From: Delphinus delphis
Taxonomy: Eukaryota; Chordata; Mammalia; Artiodactyla; Delphinidae
NCBI RefSeq assembly: GCF_949987515.2
Contig: NW_027192650.1
Coordinates: forward strand, 4,526,001-4,590,000
Direction of reading: 5' to 3'
Length of the DNA: 64,000 nt
Shown: piece after piece, positions 1-9,475 of the stretch
How positions within the stretch are numbered: position 1 is the stretch's first letter
Layout: the number at the start of each line of letters is the position of its first letter
Notes under the pieces: model-generated
Seen by the model: the letters and a program-made list of their open reading frames with translations, nothing else
Database searches by the model: none
What the model was told of the DNA's origin: nothing
Program-made: the position numbers and the translations under genes

Positions 1-84
1 TGCCGTGCCGGAACCAGATTAGGGCCTGAAGCCATCCTGCGGTGTTGCAGCCAGGTCACAAGAAAGCGAGTTGAAGAAAGGAGC
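1..84. other. Unrecognised monomer segment after the junction (monomer 1)
   Basis: I recognise nothing in this stretch. It starts with the CpG-rich TGCCGTGCCGGAACC motif whose variants define junction types J1-J4. A linked marker near offset 50-60 reads GGTCACAAG in most monomers and GCTCAAAAG in most J3 monomers. Confidence 0.5.
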
Positions 85-270
85 TCAGGGGCACTGTAAT
101 TCACAAACCTGCAGAGTTATAAATGACAGCTATCGTCCAAAAATAGACTGAAGTAAGACTGCCAAGAGGACTTGAAAGCGGGGCAGAATTGCAGGAAACC
201 GATTTCAGGAGGTAGACTGGAATTGCATTGAAAGCATAGGAAAAGAGGCAGAACGTCCACAATGATGCAC
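85..270 (+). mobile_element. Weakly L1-like segment upstream of the palindrome (decayed LINE-1 ORF2), monomer 1
   Basis: Several short blocks follow the order of the L1 ORF2 3' region as I remember it: GGAGCTCA near the start, ATCGTCCAAAAATAG, GCGGGGCAGAATTGCAGG, and the AGGAAAAGAGGCAGAACGTC block just before the palindrome. Divergence is heavy and there are gaps, so the left limit is uncertain. No open coding frame survives. The same segment recurs in every monomer. Confidence 0.55.
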
Positions 271-342
271 TTGGCCAAAAAGGGCGTATGCGTTTTTTCC
301 TGAATATATTCAGGAAAAAACGCATACGCCCTTTTTGGCCAA
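271..342. mobile_element. 72-bp perfect palindrome, mariner-MITE-like (monomer 1 copy; present in all monomers)
   Basis: Two 36-bp arms meet with no spacer. The left arm begins TTGGCCAAAAAGGGCG and the centre is CCTGAATATATTCAGG. The outer part (TTGGCCAAAAAG) and the arm layout resemble a palindromic mariner-derived MITE that I recall from ruminant genomes, whose ends read TTGGGTTGGCCAAAAAG. The right flank CCAACCAAG keeps part of that end, while the left flank does not. It sits inside L1 ORF2 sequence, so it looks like a nested insertion older than the satellite. The TA target duplication expected for mariner is not visible. All 41 monomers carry a copy, starting about 270 bases into each. 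About 30 are perfect. Confidence 0.85.
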
Positions 343-868
343 CCAAGCAAGCTTGCAAAGGAAATCTGCACTACAATGAAGTCTCACTTCCCCCCGGTCA
401 AAAGGGCCATCTGAAAAAAGTGTAAAATACAGAAAGGCAGCACAGGCCATGGAGAACTGGGAGCCTTGTTATGCTGATGGGCGGGATGTAAATTGCCAAC
501 AGACACTTGGGAGAAGTGTATGGTGTTTCCTGAAACATCTAAAAAACAATGCAACAGAGCCTAGGGCACTGCCACTTATGGTCCTATAGCTTAGGGAAAT
601 TAAAATCAAAAAGACACAGCCACCTCAAAGTTTGGGACGCCTCTGTTTACAAGAACCTCGTTTACAGTACAAGTTCAACATCGCAGAAAGTGAAAAATGG
701 ATAAAGAAGTTGTGGTATTTACTTACAAAGCAATATCACTCAGCAATGAAATCTATGTCATCAGGCCCTTAGCATCACAATGAGTGGATTCAGGTATGAT
801 GATTCTAACTGAAATAAGTCACACAGAAAAAGAAACATCATAAGATATCAGTAATACACGGAATGTAA
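343..868 (+). mobile_element. Decayed LINE-1 ORF2 3' end (monomer 1; present in all monomers)
   Basis: In order, blocks match the end of artiodactyl L1 ORF2 from memory: GAAATCTGCACTACAATGAA, GGTCAAAAGGGCCATCTGAA, GGCGGGATGTAAATTG, TATGGTGTTTCCTGAAAC, ATCAAAAAGACACAGCCACC, GAAAAATGGATAAAGAAGTT, CTGAAATAAGTCACACAG and GGAATGTAA. In L1, the last block corresponds to the ORF2 stop, here TAA at 866-868. In-frame stops and indels show that no reverse transcriptase product is encoded; the piece is also only the extreme C-terminal end of ORF2. It recurs every ~1579 bp on the + strand. Confidence 0.85.
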
Positions 869-1170
869 ACTTGGCTACACAGGAACTGAATTACAGAACA
901 GAACAGGGTCTCAAATTTAGAAAACCAACTTATGCTTGCTTAAGGGGAAAGGTGAGTTGGGGTGCTGCATAAAACCAGAGATTGAAATGAGCACAGATAA
1001 AGTTCCTTAAGTCAAATATGGAATAGACAAGAGCTACTCCTTGCTCAACGAAATGGACTCAACACCGCATATTAAACGTCTAAGAATGTACCTGACTAGT
1101 AAGTATCTTAAAACCTATGGATTGCTATGTCTCCGAAAGAGAATCAAGCATGTGTACAGGGGCATAAACG
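869..1170 (+). mobile_element. LINE-1 3'UTR-derived segment (monomer 1; present in all monomers)
   Basis: After the ORF2 stop relic, the order continues as in a cetartiodactyl L1 3'UTR: TTAGAAAACCAACTTATG, then GGGGAAAGGTGAG, then AATATGGAATAGACAAG, CTTAAAACCTATGG and CGAAAGAGAATCAAG. No poly-A tail or terminal AATAAA of the L1 is seen; the match fades near 1170. Boundaries are approximate and rest on a remembered consensus. Confidence 0.75.
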
Positions 1171-1579
1171 CAGCAGTGATAGGATTGGAGAGGTTCGGTG
1201 AGCAAATGAAGACCCTTTGAAGTCATATTGCATGGTACCCATTACACGGGTCTTAACTCTCCAGGTTTAAGGTATTCTTCCTTCAGCTAAAACATGCATG
1301 TGGAACCCAAGTATGATCAACCATGTGAACGGGAGACGTGTTCAAATATGTCTCAGTTTTCCTCCCCTGGTACTCGGGTGCAACATTCCAGACGCTTGAC
1401 TAACACTCTCCCCACTTGGAGAGTCAGCGCCTTTAACCTCCTGTTTGGCCCAGTTTGCAATTTCTGCGGAAGATGAACAGGAATAGCGAGAACCAATGAG
1501 AGACTAGCTGGAGGTGTTTGGACGGGCAAATTTAACTCTCATTTCCCACCAGGAAGAGGAAATAACCAAAGGCTCAGCG
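1171..1579. other. Unrecognised non-L1 part of the monomer (monomer 1)
   Basis: I recognise no element or gene in this stretch. It holds the family-defining sites (TTACACGGG/TTCCACGGG near 1240; CCCAAG/CCTAGAG/CCCAGAG near 1300), a small hairpin at 1405-1424 and a KpnI-type GGTACC near 1235. Short + strand frames starting at MHVEP or MWNPS appear here in many copies, but they shift or break with single-base changes and look non-coding. Confidence 0.55.
1405..1424. repeat. Small inverted repeat, 7-bp stem and 6-base loop (monomer 1; in all complete monomers)
   Basis: ACTCTCC and GGAGAGT are exact reverse complements around a 6-base loop (CCACTT). In other monomers the common changes, to CGACTT or GCACTT, fall in the loop. 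The one stem change I noticed (ACATTCTCC near 61411) gives a T opposite G. Function unknown. Confidence 0.6.
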
Positions 1580-3158
1580 TGCCGTGCCGGAACCAGATTA
1601 GGGCCTGAAGCCATCCTGCAGTGTTGCGGCCAGGTCACAAGAAAGCGAGTTGAAGAAAGGAGCTCAGGGGCACTGTAATTCACAAACCTGCAGAGTTATA
1701 AATGACAGCTATCGTCCAAAAATAGACTGAAGTAAGGCTGCCAAGAGGACTTGAAAGCGGGGCAGAATTGCAGGAAACCGATTTCAGGAGGTAGACTGGA
1801 ATTGCATTGAAAGCATAGGAAAAGAGGCAGAACGTCCACAATGATGCACTTGGCCAAAAAGGGCGTATGCGTTTTTTCCTGAATATATTCAGGAAAAAAC
1901 GCATACGCCCTTTTTGGCCAACCAAGCAAGCTTGCAAAGGAAATCTGCACTACAATGAAGTCTCACTTCCCCCCGGTCAAAAGAGCCATCTGAAAAATGT
2001 GTAAAATCCAGAAAGGCAGGACAGGCCATGGAGAACTGGGAGCCTTGTTATGCTGATGGGCGGGATGTAAGTTGCCAACAGACACTTGGGAGAAGTGTAT
2101 GGTGTTTCCTGAAACATCTAAAAAACAATGCAACAGAGCCTAGGGCACTGCCACTTATGGTCCTATAGCTTAGGGAAATTAAAATCAAAAAGACACAGCC
2201 ACCTCAAAGTTTGGGACGCCTCTGTTTACAAGAACCTCGTTTACAGTACAAGTTCAACATCGCAGAAAGTGAAAAATGGATAAAGAAGTTGTGGTATTTA
2301 CTTACAAAGCAATATCACTCAGCAATGAAATCTATGTCATCAGGCTCTTAGCAGCACAATGAGTCGATTCAGGTATGATGATTCTAACTGAAATAAGTCA
2401 CACAGAAAAAGAAACATCATAAGATATCAGTAATACATGGAATGTAAACTTGGCTACACAGGAACTGAATTACAGAACAGAACAGGGTCTCAAATTTAGA
2501 AAACCAACTTATGCTTGCTTAAGGGGAAAGGTGAGTTGGGGTGCTGCATAAAACCAGAGATTGAAATGAGCACAGATAAAGTTCCTTAAGTCAAATATGG
2601 AATAGACAAGAGCTACTCCTTGCTCAACGAAATGGACTCAACACCGCATATTAAACGTCTAAGAATGTACCTGACTAGTAAGTATCTTAAAACCTATGGA
2701 TTGCTATGTCTCCGAAAGAGAATCAAGCATGTGTACAGGGGCATAAACGCAGCAGTGATAGGATTGGAGAGGTTCGGTGAGCAAATGAAGACCCTTTGAA
2801 GTCATATTGCATGGTACCCATTACACGGGTCTTAACTCTCCAGGTTTAAGGTATTCTTCCTTCAGCTAAAACATGCATGTGGAACCCAAGTATGATCAAC
2901 CATGTGAACGGGAGACGTGTTCAAATATGTCTCAGTTTTCCTCCCCTGGTACTCGGGTGCAACATTCCAGACGCTTTACTAACACTCTCCCCACTTGGAG
3001 AGTCAGCGCCTTTAACCTCCTGTTTGGCCCAGTTTGCAATTTCTGCGGAAGATGAACAGGAATAGCGAGAACCAATGAGAGACTAGCTGGAGGTGTTTGG
3101 ACGGGCAAATTTAACTCTCATTTCCCACCAGGAAGAGGAAATAACCAAAGGCTCAGCG
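1580..3158 (+). repeat. Satellite monomer 2 (family A)
   Basis: 1579 bp, J1 start, palindrome 1850-1921 perfect. Private changes: AAAAGAGCCATC near 1979 and GAGTCGATTC near 2361. Confidence 0.95.
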
Positions 3159-4738
3159 TGCCGTGCCGGAACCAGATTAGGGCCTGAAGCCATCCTGCGG
3201 TGTTGCGGCCAGGTCACAAGAAAGCGAGTTGAAGAAAGGAGCTCAGGGGCACTGTAATTCACAAACCTGCAGAGTTCTAAATGACACCTATCGTCCAAAA
3301 ATAGACTGAAGTAAGGCTGCCAAGAGGACTTGAAAGCGGGGCAGAATTGCAGGAAACCGATTTCAGGAGGTAGACTGGAATTGCATTGAAAGCATAGGAA
3401 AAGAGGCAGAACGTCCACAATGATGCACTTGGCCAAAAAGGGCGTATGCGTTTTTTCCTGAATATATTCAGGAAAAAACGCATACGCCCTTTTTGGCCAA
3501 CCAAGCAAGCTTGCAAAGGAAATCTGCACTACAATGAAGTCTCACTTCCCCCCGGTCAAAAGGGCCATCTGAAAAAAGTGTAAAATCCAGAAAGGCAGGA
3601 CAGGCCATGGAGAACTGGGAGCCTTGTTATGCTGATGGGCGGGATGTAAATTACCAACAGACACTTGGGAGAAGTGTATGGTGTTTCCTGAAACATCTAA
3701 AAAACAAAGCAACAGAGCCTAGGGCACTGCCACTTATGGTCCTATAGCTTAGGGAAATTAAAATCAAAAAGACACAGCCACCCCAAAGTTTGGGACGCCT
3801 CTGTTTACAAGAACCTCGTTTACAGTACAAGTTCAACATCGCAGAAAGTGAAAAATGGATAAAGAAGTTGTGGTAGTCACTTACAAAGCAATATCACTCA
3901 GCAATGAAATCTATGTCATCAGGCCCTTAGCAGCACAATGAGTGGATTCAGGTATGATGATTCTAACTGAAATAAGTCACACAGAAAAAGAAACATCATA
4001 AGATATCAGTAATACACGGAATGGAAACTTGGCTACACAGGAACTGAATTACAGAACAGAACTGGGTCACAAATTTAGAAAAACAACTTATGCTTGCTTA
4101 AGGGTAAAGGTGAGTTGGGGTGCTGCATAAAACCAGAGATTGAAATGAGCACAGATAAAGTTCCTTAAGCCAAATATGGAATAGACAAGAGCTACTCCTT
4201 GCTCAACGAAATGGACTCAACACCGCATATTAAACGCCTAAGAATGTACCTGACTTGTAAGTATCTTAAAACCTATAGATTGCTATGTCTCCGAAAGAGA
4301 ATCAAGCATGTGTACAGGGGCATAAACGCAGCAGTGATAGGATTGGAGAGGTTCGGTGAGCAAATGAAGACCCTTTGAAGTCATATTGCATGGTACCCAT
4401 TCCACGGGTTTCAACTACCCAGGTTTAAGGTATTCTTCCTTCAGCTAAAACATGCATGTGGAACCTAGAGTATGATCAACCATGTGATCGGGAGACGTGT
4501 TCAAATATGTCTCAGTTTTCCTCCCCTGGTACTCGGGTGCAACATTCCAGACGCTTTACTAACACTCTCCCCACTTGGAGAGTCAGTCCCTTTAACCTCC
4601 TGTTTGGCCCAGTTTGCAATTTCTGCGGAAGATGAACAGGAATAGCGAGAACCAATGAGAGACTAGCTGGAGGTGTCTGGACGGGCAAATTTAACTCTCA
4701 TTTCCCACCAGGAAGAGGAAATAACCAAAGGCTCAGCG
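3159..4738 (+). repeat. Satellite monomer 3 (family C)
   Basis: 1580 bp, J1 start, palindrome 3429-3500 perfect. The change to GAGTTCTAAATGACACC near 3272 removes an antisense stop and fuses two chance frames into a 148-codon frame, which is not a gene. It is the only C monomer followed by a J1 junction. Confidence 0.95.
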
Positions 4739-6317
4739 TGCCGTGCCGGAACCAGATTAGGGCCTGAAGCCATCCTGCGGTGTTGCGGCCAGGTCACAAG
4801 AAAGCGAGTAGAAGAAAGGAGCTCAGGGGCACTGTAATTCACAAACCTGCAGCGTTATAAATGACAGCTATCGTCCAAAAATAGACTGAAGTAAGGCTGC
4901 CAAGAGGACTTGAAAGCGGGGCAGAATTGCAGGAAACCGATTTCAGGAGGTAGACTGGAATTGCATTGAAAGCATAGGAAAAGAGGCAGAACGTCCACAA
5001 TGATGCACTTGGCCAAAAAGGGCGTATGCGTGTTTTCCTGAATATATTCAGGAAAACACGCATACGCCCTTTTTGGCCAACCAAGCAAGCTTGCAAAGGA
5101 AATCTGCACTACAATGAAGTCTCACTTCCCCCCGGTCAAAAGGGCCATCTGAAAAAAGTGTAAAATCCAGAAAGGCAGGACAGGCCATGGAGAACTGGGA
5201 GCCTTGTTATGCTGATGGGCGGGATGTAAATTGCCAACAGACACTTGGGAGAAGTGTATGGTGTTTCCTGAAACATCTAAAAAACAATGCAACAGAGCCT
5301 AGGGCACTGCCACTTATGGTCCTATAGCTTAGGGAAATTAAAATCAAAAAGACACAGCCACCTCAAAGTTTGGGACGCCTCTGTTTACAAGAACCTCGTT
5401 TACAGTACAAGTTCAACATCGCAGAAAGTGAAAAATGGATAAAGAAGTTGTGGTATTTACTTACAAAGCAATATCACTCAGCAATGAAATCTATGTCATC
5501 AGGCCCTTAGCATCACAATGAGTGGATTCAGGTATGATGATTCTAACTGAAATAAGTCACACAGAAAAAGAAACATCATAAGATATCAGTAATACACGGA
5601 ATGTAACCTTGGCTACACAGGAACTGAATTACAGAACAGAACAGGGTCCCAAATTTAGAAAACCAACTTATGCTTGCTTAAGGGGAAAGGTGAGTTGGCA
5701 TGCTGCATAAAACCAGAGATTGAAATGAGCACAGATAAAGTTCCTTAAGTCAAATATGGAATAGACAAGAGCTACTCCTTGCTCAACGAAATGGACTCAA
5801 CACCGCATATTAAACGTCTAAGAATGTACCTGACTAGTAAGTATCTTAAAACCTATGGATTGCTATGTCTCCGAAAGAGAATCAAGCATGTGTACAGGGG
5901 CATAAACGCAGCAGTGATAGGATTGGAGAGGTTCGGTGAGCAAATGAAGACCCTTTGAAGTCATATTGCATGGTACCCATTACACGGGTCTTAACTCTCC
6001 AGGTTTAAGGTATTCTTCCTTCAGCTAAAACATGCATGTGGAACCCAAGTATGATCAACCATGTGAACGGGAGACGTGTTCAAATATGTCTCAGTTTTCC
6101 TCCCCTGGTACTCGGGTGCAACATTCCAGACGCTTTACTAACACTCTCCCCACTTGGAGAGTCAGCGCCTTTAACCTCCTGTTTGGCCCAGTTTGCAATT
6201 TCTGCGGAAGATGAACAGGAATAGCGAGAACCAATGAGAGACTAGCTGGAGGTGTTTGGACGGACAAATTTAACTCTCATTTCCCACCAGGAAGAGGAAA
6301 TAACCAAAGGCTCAGCG
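4739..6317 (+). repeat. Satellite monomer 4 (family A, compensated palindrome)
   Basis: 1579 bp, J1 start. Its palindrome (5009-5080) differs from all others by a matched pair of substitutions. Other private changes: GCGAGTAGAAG near 4804, CAGCGTTATAA near 4850 and GTTGGCATGCTG near 5695. Confidence 0.95.
5009..5080. mobile_element. Palindrome copy with symmetric, pairing-preserving substitutions
   Basis: Compared with the consensus palindrome, base 5032 is G instead of T and base 5057 is C instead of A. These two positions are exact mirror partners about the centre (5032 + 5057 = 5009 + 5080), so the 72-bp palindrome remains perfect. No other copy in the window has either change. Confidence 0.95.
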
Positions 6318-7896
6318 TGCCGTGCCGGAACCAGATTAGGGCCTGAAGCCATCCTGCGGTGTTGCGGCCAGGTCACAAGAAAGCGAGTTGAAGAAAGGAG
6401 CTCAGGGGCACTGTAATTCACAAACCTGCAGAGTTATAAATGACAGCTATCGTCCAAAAATAGACTGAAGTAAGGCTGCCAAGAGGACTTGAAAGCGGGG
6501 CAGAATTGCAGGAAACCGATTTCAGGAGGTAGACTGGAATTGCATTGAAAGCATAGGAAAAGAGGCAGAACGTCCACAATGATGCACTTGGCCAAAAAGG
6601 GCGTATGCGTTTTTTCCTGAATATATTCAGGAAAAAACGCATACGCCCTTTTTGGCCAACCAAGCAAGCTTGCAAAGGAAATCTGCACTACAATGAAGTC
6701 TCACTTCCCCCCGGTCAAAAGGGCCATCTGAAAAAAGTGTAAAATCCAGAAAGGCAGGACAGGCCATGGAGAACTGGGAGCCTTGTTATGCTGATGGGCG
6801 GGATGTAAATTGCCAACAACCACTCGGGAGAAGTGTATGGTGTTTCCTGAAACATCTAAAAAACAAAGCAACAGAACCTAGGGCACTTCCACTTATGGTC
6901 CTATAGCTTAGGGAAATTAAAATCAAAAAGACACAGCCACCCCAAAGTTTGGAACGGCTCTGTTTACAAGAACCTCGTTTACAGTACAAGTTCAACATCG
7001 CAGAAAGTGAAAAATGGATAAAGAAGTTGTGGTATTCACTTACAAAGCAATATCACTCAGCAATGAAATCTATGTCATCAGGCCCTTAGCATCACAATGA
7101 GTGGATTCAGGTATGATGATTCTAACTGAAATAAGTCACACAGAAAAAGAAACATCATAAGATATCAGTAATACACGGAATGTAAACTTGGCTACACAGG
7201 AACTGAATTACAGAACAGAACAGGGTCTCAAATTTAGAAAACCAACTTATGCTTGCTTAAGGGTAAAGGTGAGTTGGGGTGCTGCATAAAACCAGAGATT
7301 GAAATGAGCACAGATAAAGTTCCTTAAGTCAAATATGGAATAGACAAGAGCTACTCCTTGCTCAACGAAATGGACTCAACACCGCATATTAAACGCCTAA
7401 GAATGTACCTGACTAGTAAGTTTCTTAAAACCTATGGATTGCTATGTCTCCGAAAGAGAATCAAGCATGTGTACAGGGGCATAAACGCAGCAGTGATAGG
7501 ATTGGAGACGTTCGGTGAGCAAATGAAGACCCTTTGAAGTCATATTGCATGGTACCCATTACACGGGTCTTAACTCTCCAGGTTTAAGGTATTCTTCCTT
7601 CAGCTAAAACATGCATGTGGAACCCAAGTATGATCAACCATGTGAACGGGAGACGTGTTCAAATATGTCTCAGTTTTCCTCCCCTGGTACTCGGGTGCAA
7701 CATTCCAGATGCTTTACTAACACTCTCCCGACTTGGAGAGTCAGTCCCTTTAAACTCCTGTTTGGCCCAGTTTGCAATTTCTGCGGAAGATGAACAGGAA
7801 TAGCGAGAACCAATGAGAGACTAGCTGGAGGTGTCTGGACGGGCAAATTTAACTCTCATTTCCCACCAGGAAGAGGAATTAACCAAAGGCTCAGCG
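6318..7896 (+). repeat. Satellite monomer 5 (family A)
   Basis: 1579 bp, J1 start, palindrome 6588-6659 perfect. It carries CAACAACCACTCGGG and GGAACGGCTC in the L1 part, and AAGTTTCTTAAAACC near 7419. Confidence 0.95.
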
Positions 7897-9475
7897 TGCC
7901 GTGCCGGAACCAGATTAGGGCCTGAAGCCATCCTGCGGTGTTGCGGCCAGCTCAAAAGAAACCGAGTTGAAGAAAGGAGCTCAGGGGCACTGTAATTCAC
8001 AAACCTGCAGAGTTATAAATGACAGCTATCGTCCAAAAATAGACTGAAGTAAGGCTGCCAAGAGGACTTGAAAGCGGGGCAGAATTGCAGGAAACCGATT
8101 TCAGGAGGTAGACTGGAATTGCATTGAAAGCATAGGAAAAGAGGCAGAACGTCCACAATGATGCACTTGGCCAAAGAGGGCGTATGTGTTTTTTCCTGAA
8201 TATATTCAGGAAAAAACGCATACGCCATTTTTGGCCAACCAAGCAAGCTTGCAAAGGAAATCTGCACTACAATGAAGTCTCACTTCCCCCTGGTCAAAAG
8301 GGCCATCTGAAAAAAGTGTAAAATCCAGAAAGGCAGGACAGGCCATGGAGAACTGGGAGCCTTGTTATGCTGATGGGCGGGATGTAAATTGCCAACAGAC
8401 ACTCGGGAGAAGTGTATGGTGTTTCCTGAAACATCTAAAAAACAAAGCAACAGAACCTAGGGCACTTCCACTTATGGTCCTATAGCTTAGGGAAATTAAA
8501 ATCAAAAAGACACAGCCACCCCAAAGTTTGGGACGCCTCTGTTTACAAGAACCTCGTTTACAGTACAAGTTCAACATCGCAGAAAGTGAAAAATGGATAA
8601 AGAAGTTGTGGTATTTACTTACAAAGCAATATCACTCAGCAATGAAATCTATGTCATCAGGCCCTTAGCATCACAATGAGTGGATTCAGGTATGATGATT
8701 CTAACTGAAGTAAGTCACACAGAAAAAGAAACATCATAAGATATCAGTAATACACGGAATGTAAACTTGGCTACACAGGAACTGAATTACAGAACAGAAC
8801 AGGGTCTCAAATTTAGAAAACCAACTTATGCTTGTTTAAGGGGAAAGGTGAGTTGGGGTGCTGCATAAAACCAGAGATTGAAATGAGCACAGATAAAGTT
8901 CCTTAAGTCAAATATGGAATAGACAAGAGCTACTCCTTGCTCAACGAAATGGACTCAACACCGCATATTAAACGTCTAAGAATGTACCTGACTAGTAAGT
9001 ATCTTAAAACCTATGGATTGCTATGTCTCCGAAAGAGAATCAAGCATGTGTACAGGGGCATAAACGCAGCAGTGATAGGATTGGAGAGGTTCGGTGAGCA
9101 AATGAAGACCCTTTGAAGTCATATTGCATGGTACCCATTACACGGGTCTTAACTCTCCAGGTTTAAGGTATTCTTCCTTCAGCTAAAACATGCATGTGGA
9201 ACCCAAGTATGATCAACCATGTGAACGGGAGACGTGTTCAAATATGTCTCAGTTTTCCTCCCCTGGTACTCGGGTGCAACATTCCAGACGCTTTACTAAC
9301 ACTCTCCCCACTTGGAGAGTCAGCGCCTTTAACCTCCTGTTTGGCCCAGTTTGCAAATTCTGCGGAAGATGAACAGGAATAGCGAGAACCAATGAGAGAC
9401 TAGCTGGAGGTGTTTGGACGGGCAAATTTAACTCTCATTTCCCACCAGGAAGAGGAAATAACCAAAGGCTCAGCG
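7897..9475 (+). repeat. Satellite monomer 6 (family A, degraded palindrome)
   Basis: 1579 bp, J3 start with GCTCAAAAGAAACCGAG. Palindrome 8167-8238 has three unmatched changes (8176 G, 8187 T, 8227 A), so pairing is interrupted there. Confidence 0.95.

Larger units (their letters stand above)
1..1579 (+). repeat. Satellite monomer 1 (family A)
   Basis: 1579 bp, palindrome 271-342 perfect. Private changes include GTAAGACTG near 162 and GCTTGACTAAC near 1394. Confidence 0.95.

Noticed and set aside
271..342. CRISPR repeat or bacterial terminator reading of the recurring palindrome
   Set aside because: Spacing is about 1.58 kb with repeated, not unique, intervening DNA, and the L1 content shows a mammalian genome.
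101..371. Recurrent antisense frames of 84-85 codons (starting MQACLVG and MQISFAS) in almost every monomer
   Set aside because: They run through the palindrome and decayed L1 on the antisense strand, two frames overlap in the same DNA, and conservation follows the whole monomer rather than codon positions. No promoter or known domain.
343..868. Functional LINE-1 reverse transcriptase
   Set aside because: Only the extreme 3' end of ORF2 is present, with in-frame stops and indels; no catalytic region, ORF1 or 5'UTR.
1363..1379. Possible CENP-B box (TCCCCTGGTACTCGGGT)
   Set aside because: It matches the A and CGGG core positions, but the required TTCG half is CCCC, so binding is not supported. 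No better match was noticed.
1294..1476. Short + strand frames of 60-62 codons (MHVEP and MWNPS starts)
   Set aside because: Two overlapping frames in the non-L1 part, broken by the common one-base length variant in C and B monomers; no domain recognised.
3083..3529. 148-codon antisense frame in monomer 3
   Set aside because: It arises from point changes near 3277-3288 that remove a stop of the common frame; no other monomer has it.
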